This document shows positions 52,527 to 61,860 of a stretch of 64,000 nt of DNA, piece after piece. Source of the DNA: Lacrimispora saccharolytica (lineage in GTDB: Bacteria > Bacillota > Clostridia > Lachnospirales > Lachnospiraceae); NCBI GenBank assembly GCA_021531795.1, contig JADYUL010000004.1:1-64000 (forward strand), read 5' to 3'. The notes under the pieces are model-generated. The model did not search any database and had not been told where the DNA came from. It saw only the letters and a list, made by a program, of their open reading frames with translations. The position numbers and the translations under genes are program-made. Every line of letters begins with the position of its first letter. The first letter of the stretch is position 1.

Positions 52527-53288
52527 TCAGGAATTAAACTTGCCAATGAACTCCCTGACTCTTGTATTATCACTTGTAAAAATCGCCTCCGGACTGTCAT
52601 CTGCGACAACAATACCATTCTCAATAAAGACAATCCTGTCAGATACCTCACGGGCGAACTGCATCTCGTGAGTAACAATGATCATGGTCATATGTTCAGC
52701 TGCGAGCTGCTTGATAACCTTCAGTACTTCTCCGGTCAATTCAGGATCCAGTGCAGAGGTCGGTTCATCGAAGAAAAGAATCTCCGGCTTCAGTGCCAGG
52801 GCTCTTGCAATGGATACCCTCTGTTGTTGACCTCCCGAAAGTTCACATGGATAAGCGTCAGCCTTATCTGATAGACCGAATTGGTCAAGAAGAGTCAGGG
52901 CTCGCGCTTTTGCCTCATTCCTGTCCACATGTGCCACACTGACCGGCGCATCCATGATATTCTTTAGGACCGAATAGTGCGGAAAGAGATTGAAGTTCTG
53001 AAATACCAGTCCGAAGAATTTGCTAATCTCCTTAAGTTCCCTCTTGGGTGCGTATACCGCGTGACCGTCAACAGTCGTCGCTGCCTTCCTGCCCATGTAG
53101 ATGATCTCACCCGAATCAATATCGTTTAGCATCGTTGCACAACGAAGCAGCGTTGACTTACCGCTTCCTGACGGACCGATAATGGACACCACCTCGCCTC
53201 GAGAGACGCTCAGGCTGATATCCTCAAGGACTGTGACACCGGCAAAGCTCTTATGTATTGAATTAAGTTCAAGAAGCTTATCGCTCAT
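52527..53288 (-). CDS. Polar amino-acid ABC transporter ATP-binding protein
   Basis: The energizing ATPase (GlnQ/HisP type) of the uptake system encoded with the next two genes. The 253-residue protein has Walker A GPSGSGKST (about 38-46), the ABC signature LSGGQQQRVSIARALA (about 147-162), Walker B ILFFDEPTSALDPE (about 168-181) and the switch histidine in VTHEM. It follows the permease gene by 9 nt. The substrate is probably a polar amino acid but cannot be fixed from the sequence. Confidence 0.93.
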   Translation of the reverse strand: MSDKLLELNSIHKSFAGVTVLEDISLSVSRGEVVSIIGPSGSGKSTLLRCATMLNDIDSGEIIYMGRKAATTVDGHAVYAPKRELKEISKFFGLVFQNFNLFPHYSVLKNIMDAPVSVAHVDRNEAKARALTLLDQFGLSDKADAYPCELSGGQQQRVSIARALALKPEILFFDEPTSALDPELTGEVLKVIKQLAAEHMTMIIVTHEMQFAREVSDRIVFIENGIVVADDSPEAIFTSDNTRVREFIGKFNS

Positions 53289-53297
53289 AGTCCCTCC

Positions 53298-53942
53298 TTA
53301 TCTGTAATATGAAAGCTTCTTCTCAAGAGCTTCCATGGCAAATGCAACAACGTAGTTAAATATGAAATAGAATAGTCCCGCCACCATCAGTGCACTTACA
53401 CTCGCCTGCTTGGCTGCTATCTGCTTGGCAATGGTGAACATCTCGGCTACCGCAATTACGAAGGCAAGTGAGGTGTCCTTGACAAGGGTTATTGTTTCAT
53501 TGGTGACAGGCGGAAGAATTCTCTTAACCACCTGTGGGAAGATAATCTTGAAGAACGTCTGAACCCTGCTATAACCCAGTACCTTGGCCGCCTCATACTG
53601 ACCTATGGGGATCGACTCTATTCCCGCTCTGTATATCTCCGCGAAATATGCCGCATAATTAATGGAGAAAGCAATAATTACAGCGACGAATCGATAGGAC
53701 TGGCTTATCTTTATTCCGAACACATAGAAGGGCGCAAAGTATACTACGATCAACTGAAGCATCAACGGTGTTCCTCTCATGATCGCAATATATATCTTAA
53801 CGATTCCTTTGATTATTCCGTTCTTTGACATCCTTCCGAATGCCACAACAAGTCCCAACGGAAGGGAGAAAAGCAGCGTCAGCAGAAATATCTCTATCGA
53901 TACCACCATTCCGCCTGTCAGCTGTGAAAGCATTGTAGCCAT
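53298..53942 (-). CDS. Polar amino-acid ABC transporter permease
   Basis: A 214-residue HisM/GlnP-type inner-membrane permease with about five hydrophobic segments and the EAA loop EAAKVLGYSRVQTFFKIIFPQVVKRILPP (about 116-145, read in parts), which docks with the ATPase. Single permease in the operon, so a homodimer is likely. It lies after the binding-protein gene, separated by a terminator-like hairpin that should lower its expression. Confidence 0.93.
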   Translation of the reverse strand: MATMLSQLTGGMVVSIEIFLLTLLFSLPLGLVVAFGRMSKNGIIKGIVKIYIAIMRGTPLMLQLIVVYFAPFYVFGIKISQSYRFVAVIIAFSINYAAYFAEIYRAGIESIPIGQYEAAKVLGYSRVQTFFKIIFPQVVKRILPPVTNETITLVKDTSLAFVIAVAEMFTIAKQIAAKQASVSALMVAGLFYFIFNYVVAFAMEALEKKLSYYR

Positions 53943-53956
53943 AAATCCTCCGACAT

Positions 53957-53986
53957 AAACAAAAACAGGGCGCCCTCAGGCGCCCT
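53957..53986 (-). terminator. Intercistronic terminator between binding protein and permease
   Basis: On the minus strand AGGGCGCC-TGAG-GGCGCCCT followed by GTTTTTGTTT. A strong hairpin seven bases after the binding-protein stop codon, likely giving excess binding protein over permease and ATPase by partial read-through. Confidence 0.82.
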
Positions 53987-53993
53987 TAAAATA

Positions 53994-54872
53994 TTACTTA
54001 CCTAAGCAAACACTGTCTACAAGACCGTAATCTGCATATTTCTCAGCAATCTTTGTGAAAGTGCCATCTTCAACCATTTCCATAAGTGTTGCTTCAACCT
54101 GATCCTTCAGTGAATCATTGCCCTTAAGAAAACCTACCGCATACTGCTCAAGAGCAAGTGCTTCATCAAGAATAACGTATGCACCGTCTTCTCTTGAAGA
54201 TACCTGGAACTTAGCTACTCCTATATCAAGTGCAAGTGCATCAATGGCACCGGCCTCAAGATCCATGAAGCCTGTATTGTAATCAGCATACTGTGTAAGG
54301 CTTGCAAAGCTTGCTGCAAGTTCTGCATTAGCCTCATCCTCAAGTGCTGCAAGTGCTGACGAATCCTTCTGAACGCCAACGTTCTTGCCTGCAAGGTCAG
54401 CCAATGAAGCAATACCTGAATCTGCTGCAACTACGAATACCTGGCTGTTATCAACATAAGGAACTGTCCATGTGTACTGGTCCTCTCTGCCGTTAATGGT
54501 GAATCCGTTCCAGATACAGTCAATTGCACCGCTTGAAAGCTCCATGTCCTTGGCATCCCAGTCGATAGGCTGCTTCACAAGCTCCCAACCGTTTCTTGCA
54601 CAAACCTCAGCCGCAAGGTCAAGGTCAAAACCTACATACTCACCCGTAGCTTCATCAAGGAAACCGTAAGGTGGGAATTCTGCGTCAAAACCAACTGTAA
54701 ATGTTGTTCTCTCATCAGTAGCCTCAGCTGTCTCAGCTGCTGCCTCCTCTGTTACCTCAGCCTGAACCTCTTCTGTCTCAGGTGCTGTCTGGGTATCGCT
54801 GCTCTTGCTTGTGCATGCAACAAGACCCAATGCCATAGTCAGAGCTACAGCCATTGTCACAAACTTCTTCAT
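53994..54872 (-). CDS. Polar amino-acid ABC transporter substrate-binding lipoprotein
   Basis: A 292-residue extracellular lipoprotein: signal peptide 1-19 with lipobox LVAC (17-20), an Ala/Glu/Thr-rich linker (about 21-52), then a type II periplasmic-binding fold with VGFDAEFPPYGFLDEATGEYVGFDLDLAAEV (about 60-90), IDCIWNGFTINGRE and VGFLKGNDSLKDQVEATLMEM. It resembles glutamine-, histidine- and cystine-binding proteins. First gene of the operon, with its own promoter; expected to be made in excess of the permease. Confidence 0.92.
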   Translation of the reverse strand: MKKFVTMAVALTMALGLVACTSKSSDTQTAPETEEVQAEVTEEAAAETAEATDERTTFTVGFDAEFPPYGFLDEATGEYVGFDLDLAAEVCARNGWELVKQPIDWDAKDMELSSGAIDCIWNGFTINGREDQYTWTVPYVDNSQVFVVAADSGIASLADLAGKNVGVQKDSSALAALEDEANAELAASFASLTQYADYNTGFMDLEAGAIDALALDIGVAKFQVSSREDGAYVILDEALALEQYAVGFLKGNDSLKDQVEATLMEMVEDGTFTKIAEKYADYGLVDSVCLGK

Positions 54873-54917
54873 AATATGTCCTCCTCTACTCTGTTAGCAC
54901 AATAAAGCGCCGTTACA

Positions 54918-54947
54918 ATAGTACCCTAACCTGACAAGCCTTGTCAA
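54918..54947 (-). promoter_or_regulatory. Promoter of the ABC transporter with palindromic -35 region
   Basis: On the minus strand TTGACA (54947-54942), 18 bp, TACTAT (54923-54918). The -35 box is part of a 15-bp palindrome TGACAAG-C-CTTGTCA (54932-54946), a likely operator overlapping the RNA polymerase site. Confidence 0.6.
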
Positions 54948-54959
54948 CCTGCAAAAGCG

Positions 54960-56171
54960 CTAATATTCACTATATCGGTTCACCATATCAAGGGCTTCCG
55001 AAGAATACTCCGGATACTGCTTTACGAATTCCTTAAGCTCGTCCTTTCCGTCCTTGGCAAGTCTCTTATTATAATCCATTCTGGCTCTTAACTTCTGTCT
55101 CTGAAGTATGTGTGCATGCCTGAGTTCTACCATCTCATTGCGCTCAAGTATTGCCCTGGGGTTGTGAAGCCAGGCATATACATCATTAAGCTGATATTTC
55201 CTCAGTCGCTTCAGTAGCTCCTGCTGATTAAAGCTAAGCTCTTTTTCATTAATCTCATGGCTCTCTCTCAGGGCACACTCTTCCTTATACGTTTTCCACA
55301 ACTTCTCCAAATCCTTAGAGCCTGCCGTGTTGTACTTGGTGCACAGATAATCCAGCAGATTGGCATTATTGACATATCTTATCTTAACCGTGTTGTGCAG
55401 AAGTATTACTCTGTTTAGGTCCTTCTGCGCCCTGGTAAGTTCTCTTGAATCATCCTGATACTTGATGCACATGGCAAATATTGCAACAGAAGCCACAAGA
55501 ACCGTGATTATGTTGCCTACAGTTGTGTCCATCTCAAATCCAAAGCGGAGGATCACCAGCATGATAACGCACAGAATAGCCGCGAAGCCGCAGATTATAA
55601 CCATTCCCCTAAGGTTATTCATCTCTCTTCTTAGCTCAGCCTGGTTGTAGAGATAGGCATGCTTCTCTCCATCAAGGGTCTTCATATCGGACCTGACCTT
55701 ACTTCGGTATTCTTCCGCCTCCCTGATATCTGTGATAGCCTTGGGAATCTGGTCTTCCATTCTCTCCATGACCCTGAACTCATCCTCAGTCATCGCGCTT
55801 TTCTTCATATCGTATTCTTTGGTCTGATCCTCGTAGTAGAGGATTTTCCTTGCGGCATCCTGGAGAACAATCTTCTCCTGAAGCGGGAGCGCGTCTATCT
55901 CGTCCATATCCTTAAGCGTCGCCGTGACATTGTTGTACTCGGCAGACAGCTTGTCAAGCTCCATCGACGCATCTCTCACCTGCTCAACCAAAGAACGCAG
56001 ATACTTGCTCCTCTGGACATCGTCGCTCATCCTGAAGAGTTTCTTCTCATTTATTATGTTTTCCCAATCCCATTCGAATTCTTCCTCGTCGCCCTCGTCA
56101 AGCTCCATATCAAGGAAGTCATCATCCTGGCTCCTAAAAAGCTTGGACAGTATGGTCTTCTTGAATTTCAT
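54960..56171 (-). CDS. Coiled-coil protein with two central membrane segments
   Basis: A 403-residue protein, last of four coupled genes. It has a basic N-terminus followed by an acidic stretch (about 18-38), a long charged helical/coiled-coil region (about 50-185), two hydrophobic segments (about 190-210 and 219-238) and a second charged helical region (about 240-400). Both ends should lie on the same side of the membrane. I do not recognise the family. A GTG at 56177 is in frame, but the ATG at 56171 has AGGAG five bases upstream. It could anchor the other three products to the membrane. Confidence 0.75.
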   Translation of the reverse strand: MKFKKTILSKLFRSQDDDFLDMELDEGDEEEFEWDWENIINEKKLFRMSDDVQRSKYLRSLVEQVRDASMELDKLSAEYNNVTATLKDMDEIDALPLQEKIVLQDAARKILYYEDQTKEYDMKKSAMTEDEFRVMERMEDQIPKAITDIREAEEYRSKVRSDMKTLDGEKHAYLYNQAELRREMNNLRGMVIICGFAAILCVIMLVILRFGFEMDTTVGNIITVLVASVAIFAMCIKYQDDSRELTRAQKDLNRVILLHNTVKIRYVNNANLLDYLCTKYNTAGSKDLEKLWKTYKEECALRESHEINEKELSFNQQELLKRLRKYQLNDVYAWLHNPRAILERNEMVELRHAHILQRQKLRARMDYNKRLAKDGKDELKEFVKQYPEYSSEALDMVNRYSEY

Positions 56172-56179
56172 GGCCACTC

Positions 56180-57007
56180 CTATTTCCTACAGCACTCGCG
56201 ATACTCTTCCTTGAGTTCATTCGTCATGCTGACAATACCGTCATAATACGCATTTCCCTTGGCCTTCAGCGACGACACCTCTTTGAAGAACTTATTCTCA
56301 GGCTGTGCCTCCCAGTTGGTCTTCAGTATCTCGCATCTTCTCTCAACCTCAAGCGAATCTTCATATGACTCCCTGTGCTCAGACAGATATTTAAGATAAT
56401 CCTCCTGGCTAAGCGAGAGCTTGTAGGCTGTCAGCATACTTAAGTAATTGTCCTCATTCGGATAGTTCTCATATGCAAGTTCAAAGGCCTTTGCAGCCCT
56501 GGCAAAATCGAATAATCTGCACCTTGCCACTCCCATGTTATGATACACCTCGGCTCTGAAACGTACCTCACCCACGCTCGAGCATGAAAGGATTTTCTCA
56601 TATTCATCTATGCTCATGACTATTCTGCCGGCATTAAGCAGGCCGTCAGCACGAATCTTCCTTCTCTCATTGAGTGAGAGTCTGGTATTTCGGTTAATGG
56701 CGCTTTGAAGCTCCTCCCACTCCTCGGTCGAATAATATCCTATATTCTTACTAAGCAGCGTAACGAATTTACTTAAAGCATCAAACTTGCCGCATAGCGT
56801 GCCTACCTCTTTGCCAAGAGATTCAAGAGAGCATTCATTAGCTATCCATTCTGCCAGATGTATCTCAACGAAGCTGTCATCGAGAATATAAGCATTGGTC
56901 ATGAGATAATAACACAGCTCCTCTATCGAAAAAAGATTAATGCCGTCTTCACTTACAAAATATGGAGTTTTAGCAAGCGTCCCTTCACAGACTATGACAT
57001 TACTCAT
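56180..57007 (-). CDS. Helical-repeat (TPR-like) protein, unknown function
   Basis: A 275-residue protein. The N-terminal half is predicted helical (FSIEELCYYLMTNAY and SKFVTLLSKNIGY segments). Residues about 110-200 look like tetratricopeptide repeats (ADGLLNAGRIVMSIDEYEKIL, AEVYHNMGVARCRLFDFARAAKAFELAYENYPN). No signal peptide or membrane segment. The ATG at 57007 lies 1 nt after the upstream stop codon with AAGGA eight bases before it; an ATG three codons earlier has no usable site. It is third in the four-gene unit and starts 2 nt before the next gene's region. Confidence 0.75.
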   Translation of the reverse strand: MSNVIVCEGTLAKTPYFVSEDGINLFSIEELCYYLMTNAYILDDSFVEIHLAEWIANECSLESLGKEVGTLCGKFDALSKFVTLLSKNIGYYSTEEWEELQSAINRNTRLSLNERRKIRADGLLNAGRIVMSIDEYEKILSCSSVGEVRFRAEVYHNMGVARCRLFDFARAAKAFELAYENYPNEDNYLSMLTAYKLSLSQEDYLKYLSEHRESYEDSLEVERRCEILKTNWEAQPENKFFKEVSSLKAKGNAYYDGIVSMTNELKEEYRECCRK

Positions 57008-57008
57008 A

Positions 57009-58277
57009 TTACTCATCCTTATTAACCGGATTCAGGTCAATCTTCTGCGTAAACAGCTGATTGGTTGATTTAAGGAAGTCCCCAAAGCCCAAATCCGTCA
57101 CATTAACCCTAAGCTCTGTCTCGGACTCCATCACAAGCTCAAGCCTGATTCTTATAGCCTTGGGCTCATGCTCCTGCAATCCGTCCAGTATTATTTCCAC
57201 ATTTCTAACATTACGTCCGTCCAGTGGTGTAATGGTAAGCACAAAGGAATTGCCTCTGTCAAGAATCACATCAACCATGGTTTTTGAATCAAACCAGTTC
57301 TCGCCTCCATCAAGTAATGCAAGGTATTTGAACTCGTCGCCGCATTTTACCTCCATGCCTACATTGGCAATCAGTTTATCCTTGCCAAGGAAGATAATCT
57401 TTGCGTTTTTCCCACATAGGCCCAGCTTCTCGCGGCAGGCATATACGGCACCCCTGCTGTAGAGATTGTTGCCCTTGAAGGCACGTCTTCCCCTGCAGAG
57501 CTCACCAATGGAAGCCTTCATCCAGTCACCGTCGAAGCCGTCTCCGAGCAAATATGAAGAGCTGACGATGCTGTTGCCCATGCTGTCCTTAATGATAGCT
57601 AAAAAGGCATTGTCCGTGTTGCTGCCCATCTCCTCGGGAACATAGGTCTTAAGGCTGGTCAGGGCGACATTCGGCCTTGTGTTGGTGTTCACACGGAAGT
57701 GGTACACATTCATGGGACCCTTGTCATATTCGTATACAAGCACATCTCTCTGCCACAGCTCCACGGGCTGATTGATACAGTAGTAATATATGCTCTCTTC
57801 CCTGCCCTGGTAGGCGCACTTAACACCGGACAGTCCGAGATTGAGTGATACCGCCTCCAAAACCTCTATAGACCTCGAGGTAAGTGTCGGCACGGTGAAC
57901 ATTATACCCTTAATACTGTCTTTATTCACTTCACCAAAGAGCAGCGCCAGAGTTCTCCTTACGAAGAGAGCTAACAGCGCAATCGGGTCAAAGTCCTCTC
58001 CGCCGACGCTCACATTATCACCGATAAGTGCCCTCTCCCACAGTGAATAGACCATCTCGCCCTCATCCATAGAGCTGTAGTTAATAGCCTCTCTTCCGAC
58101 GAACCACTGATTCACCTCGCCCCTCTTGAACAGACAGGCCGGGATGTTGTAATCCTCGCTGTCCTTAGTCAGGCTCAGTGTACGAGCCATATCATCGGAT
58201 TTGCTCATATAGCTTATCTGCGCATATTCATTTGACAAATCATAACCGATAACCACGGCTTCGCCTAATCCAAACAT
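57009..58277 (-). CDS. Actin/Hsp70-like protein, unknown function
   Basis: A 422-residue protein whose first residues VVIGYDLSNEYAQISYM (about 8-24) resemble the phosphate-1 loop of actin/Hsp70-fold ATPases. A region IKGIMFTVPTLTSRSIEVLEAVSLNLGLSG (about 123-152) resembles the second subdomain, and SSYLLGDGFDGDWMKASIGELC (about 240-261) the phosphate-2 or adenosine area. The C-terminal part (about 300-410) is beta-rich and could be a substrate domain. I recall it as a Lachnospiraceae family of unknown function (DUF5716-type), but I am not sure of the number. It starts 1 nt after the 1171-residue protein. Confidence 0.72.
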   Translation of the reverse strand: MFGLGEAVVIGYDLSNEYAQISYMSKSDDMARTLSLTKDSEDYNIPACLFKRGEVNQWFVGREAINYSSMDEGEMVYSLWERALIGDNVSVGGEDFDPIALLALFVRRTLALLFGEVNKDSIKGIMFTVPTLTSRSIEVLEAVSLNLGLSGVKCAYQGREESIYYYCINQPVELWQRDVLVYEYDKGPMNVYHFRVNTNTRPNVALTSLKTYVPEEMGSNTDNAFLAIIKDSMGNSIVSSSYLLGDGFDGDWMKASIGELCRGRRAFKGNNLYSRGAVYACREKLGLCGKNAKIIFLGKDKLIANVGMEVKCGDEFKYLALLDGGENWFDSKTMVDVILDRGNSFVLTITPLDGRNVRNVEIILDGLQEHEPKAIRIRLELVMESETELRVNVTDLGFGDFLKSTNQLFTQKIDLNPVNKDE

Positions 58278-58278
58278 T

Positions 58279-61200
58279 TTATCTTACCTTAAACAGATGA
58301 TTGGTAATGTATTCCTTATACTTATACTCCTCTAAAAGTTCAAGAGCCGTATCGTAATCCTTAAGGGTTGTCGCTATCGCAATGTCATTGATCATCGAAT
58401 ATTTGTCGACATTCTCCTCATTGTCCACATCGTTGCGACTAAGTGTTCCGCTCTCGGTTAACGATTCCTCTCCGTCTTTATTCTCCACAATATAATATTG
58501 CAAAGTCTCTCCGAAGAACAGCAGGAAGGACTTAACATAGACTCCTCCATATACCGGAACCATCTCCTCCCTGGTATAGCCCCTGCCATCACCATCCTCA
58601 GACATCATGTAATTGATGGTTACCTTAGCTCCCTCATCTGCCGTATACTCCAACATGGTGTAGCCGGATATCTCCATCGCTTCCTTGGATATGCTCTTAT
58701 ATTCCTTCATAAAGGGCATCACAATTCCATGCCCCTTATATAATATATGGATATACTTTATTATGTGGGGTCTTATGGTTTCATCAATAAGCCCCCTGTT
58801 CTCGGGTAATGAATAATGCTTCAGGAAGGAAAGCATACAGCACAGCGGAAGCTTGCCCTCATTCTCATATATTCTCGCCATCTCCCTGAAGAAGTAGTCA
58901 TCCGCAAGCCTGTCATTGACGAAATGCTCGTGGGCAAAATAGCTTAAGTACCTAAGCTCAAGTTCCGTACTTCCGCCGCCCTCAACATATTCCTTAAGAA
59001 TCTGAACCTCTTCACCTATGAAGGCGCCTGTCCTTAGGGTCTGGGCTATAATCTTCTCACAGATGCTTACCGTATCAATATAGAAGCCTGATGCGCAGCG
59101 CCAGATATTCCTCAGGTTCTTGGCCGGTCCCCTATAGAAGCTTGCAAGGTAATCCAGAGTTGTCTCATTGTATTTGCCTCTGTCAAAGGCGCTTAAAATT
59201 ACAGCGCTCATACCCTCCGACTCGACCTTACCATTCTTCTCAATACAGCTTGATGCAATTCTAAGCAGAATCTTCGGCTCAATATTCTCGGGGCCGAAGA
59301 AGAGGCAATCCTCAAGAGCCCTGTCCACATACCCTCTGATACACAGGAATCTTAAATATTCATCCCTGTCCTTATATGGCACATCCTTTCTGTCAAGGCG
59401 TCCTAATATCACATCTGCCTTAAGCACATCATCCTTATCCTGATAATAGAATATCAGCGGAATCCTGATTGCAGCCCTGAATTTGTCACTTACATTCTCA
59501 TTGCTCTCAAGATACAAGAACCTCGAAGCATTTCTCTCATTCACTCTGATATACTCCATGCCGCAATCGCAGGCATAGAGGTCAAACAGCACCGAATCCT
59601 CAATGTATTTCTCGAGAGCCGGCAATTTTTTTCGTGGCAGGAAGAACCGCTCCGTACTCATCTCAATAGTCTGATAGAAACGATGTCCCATTGAATCCTC
59701 AGCCAGAACCGTCACATCACTGCCCGTTATCGGTACATACGCCTCCCCATTCACAACAGGATATACAAGTTCTTTCGACAGTCTCTCGTCAGATACTACA
59801 ATATTAACAATATTCCTGCCCGTAACCCTGATACCGTTTATCAGGAAAAGCGCGGACAACTGGCGCATATTGTCCACCGTAGACAGTTTATTTAGAATTA
59901 TCTCATGATACAGAACCGACAGGTCCCTACTCATCTTCTTAGCATAGAGCTGCTTCACCGTAAAGGTATCTATGGCAGTCTCATACATGTCATAAATATC
60001 CGGAATCTCTTCCCTCTTCTTAACAACATAAGCATACAGAAAAGCCGTAATCTTAGGTGGCAGATTGCTCCTGTATGAGAAGTATATGAGGACCTCTCTC
60101 GGAATCACTTCATCCTTCTGTCTGTCCATGGACAGAAGAAAATTCTCATATAATCTTGTAAGCGATATATTGTTGCTTATCGCCTTGCTGTAGAATTTAT
60201 GTGCCTCTGCGTCAATCACATTGCCATGGATTAACTCCGCACAGATAGCCTCCGTAAGTTCAGGAGTCTCCTTGCTCTCATTCATATACAGCAGAGTACG
60301 CAGTACCACCTTGTTAAACTCGCGTTTCCTCAGGGCATGATATATAATCTGTCCCCTCAGCTCATCATCAATCAGCCTGTTCCTGGCTGCAAAATAGCAC
60401 AGCCTTATTTCTTCATCATCGTAATGCACCAGCGCACTGGGAATCTTATTAAGCAGCCTTATTAATTCCACATAGAAAATCGGACTGTGACAACCTCTTT
60501 CCAACTGTCTTATACCAAAGGCATACATTCTCGACGGATATTTGATAAGTTCATCCGAGATATGCATAAGCACCCACGCAATCCTCCAGTTATCGGGGTC
60601 TTTCTCGTAAATACTCTTGATCCTGTCAGTCGCCTCTCTTTTGTAATAATCATCCACATTGTAGAGCGCCATCAGGTACAGATAGTAGCTGTAGAGCTCA
60701 TTGCTCGACTCCTCGATATTCACAACCTTGCGATCTAATATCCACTTCGCCTCATTGTACTTCTCCTCAAGCAGAAGCAGGTGGGTCTTGTAGAGATTAT
60801 TCTGCAGCTCATCAACTCCGAGTCTGAGTCTGTGTTCCACAAGGTCGGTCGCAAGCTGAAGCCACTTCGTCTTGTCGATCCTGCCCGTGGCATAATCCAT
60901 GTAATGCCTCATGAGGGAAAATTGCGTGGACTTAGCCTTAAGCACTCTGGACTTATCGTTAATGAATCTGTTATTACTTACCGTAATATCACAAGTAAGC
61001 GTATCATACAGAGAACGCAGAGTTATTCTTCCGTAATTAATTCCCTTCTTTAGTTCAGAAGCTACTATTGTATATTCAAGTCTGCAGTTATTACCGTTAT
61101 TAAAATCATCCGAAGTTATCTTATTCCTGCCAAGCTTAATGAAATCCCCTTCACTCTTAACCGCTATCAGTGTATAACCCCAGCCGTTTCTGCTTATCTC

Positions 61201-61794
61201 AAGTTCACGTACAATGTCGCTCTGCGGGTCAATCAGATTCACCGTATCGGAATCTATGCTTAACTCAATCTTCTGCTTCTTATTTATACCGACCAGGAAT
61301 TCCTCCAGATTGTAATTCTTATTGCCCTTGCACAATCCCAGATACAGATTCCTGAATTTGGCATCCTGTCCCTTCATGATGCTAATGAAATCAGGGTCTG
61401 AGAATACCGATATTGCTTCGTTCCAATCAGACTTGCATAAGTTGGTGAAGTGAAACAGATTCTTGATCTCTCCGATAGAGGACCTGATCACGCTTAAGCT
61501 TACCGTCACAACAAAGGGTAAGATATATTCTCCGATATTGCTGACCAGGCTGATATTGCCCTTAAGCACAGTACCCGGCTCCATTCCGGAAGCATCGAAT
61601 TCATAGGGAATATCAGCTCTGCTTCCGTGGAAGACATCCACCATTGTGCGCATACGAATAGAAGAGGAATACACATATCCCTCCATGTCTCTTGCTTTAT
61701 CATCTTCAATGCTGAAATGGCCCTTAATCAACTGTCCCGATTTGACAGTCAGTTCCAGACGATCCTCAGAAAACCTAAGACTTCCTCTATCCAT
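58279..61794 (-). CDS. Very large repeat-like protein, unknown function
   Basis: A 1171-residue protein without signal peptide or membrane segments. The N-terminal part (about 1-110) is beta-rich, with LRFSEDRLELTVKSGQLIKGHFSIED and repeated VxGxxS strands that look like immunoglobulin-like sheets. From about 290 to 900 helical hairpins recur, rich in Leu, Tyr and Arg, like a TPR or HEAT solenoid. A beta-rich part follows near 1050-1130. It may correspond to the Lachnospiraceae DUF5717-type family. An ATG at 61839 lies within 4 bp of the -10 box, so the ATG at 61794 is preferred. First gene of the four-gene unit. Confidence 0.72.
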   Translation of the reverse strand: MDRGSLRFSEDRLELTVKSGQLIKGHFSIEDDKARDMEGYVYSSSIRMRTMVDVFHGSRADIPYEFDASGMEPGTVLKGNISLVSNIGEYILPFVVTVSLSVIRSSIGEIKNLFHFTNLCKSDWNEAISVFSDPDFISIMKGQDAKFRNLYLGLCKGNKNYNLEEFLVGINKKQKIELSIDSDTVNLIDPQSDIVRELEISRNGWGYTLIAVKSEGDFIKLGRNKITSDDFNNGNNCRLEYTIVASELKKGINYGRITLRSLYDTLTCDITVSNNRFINDKSRVLKAKSTQFSLMRHYMDYATGRIDKTKWLQLATDLVEHRLRLGVDELQNNLYKTHLLLLEEKYNEAKWILDRKVVNIEESSNELYSYYLYLMALYNVDDYYKREATDRIKSIYEKDPDNWRIAWVLMHISDELIKYPSRMYAFGIRQLERGCHSPIFYVELIRLLNKIPSALVHYDDEEIRLCYFAARNRLIDDELRGQIIYHALRKREFNKVVLRTLLYMNESKETPELTEAICAELIHGNVIDAEAHKFYSKAISNNISLTRLYENFLLSMDRQKDEVIPREVLIYFSYRSNLPPKITAFLYAYVVKKREEIPDIYDMYETAIDTFTVKQLYAKKMSRDLSVLYHEIILNKLSTVDNMRQLSALFLINGIRVTGRNIVNIVVSDERLSKELVYPVVNGEAYVPITGSDVTVLAEDSMGHRFYQTIEMSTERFFLPRKKLPALEKYIEDSVLFDLYACDCGMEYIRVNERNASRFLYLESNENVSDKFRAAIRIPLIFYYQDKDDVLKADVILGRLDRKDVPYKDRDEYLRFLCIRGYVDRALEDCLFFGPENIEPKILLRIASSCIEKNGKVESEGMSAVILSAFDRGKYNETTLDYLASFYRGPAKNLRNIWRCASGFYIDTVSICEKIIAQTLRTGAFIGEEVQILKEYVEGGGSTELELRYLSYFAHEHFVNDRLADDYFFREMARIYENEGKLPLCCMLSFLKHYSLPENRGLIDETIRPHIIKYIHILYKGHGIVMPFMKEYKSISKEAMEISGYTMLEYTADEGAKVTINYMMSEDGDGRGYTREEMVPVYGGVYVKSFLLFFGETLQYYIVENKDGEESLTESGTLSRNDVDNEENVDKYSMINDIAIATTLKDYDTALELLEEYKYKEYITNHLFKVR

Positions 61795-61841
61795 ATAATA
61801 TCTTCTCTCTTTTGCAATTAGAGTAGAAACCCCCAACATCT

Positions 61842-61847
61842 AGTATA
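61842..61847 (-). promoter_or_regulatory. -10 element of the four-gene unit
   Basis: On the minus strand TATACT (61847-61842). The -35 position falls in the T run of the htpG terminator, so the -35 box is poor. Transcription would begin near 61835, which places the ATG at 61839 outside the mRNA and supports the ATG at 61794. Confidence 0.45.
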
Positions 61848-61860
61848 ACGTAAACAGGGG

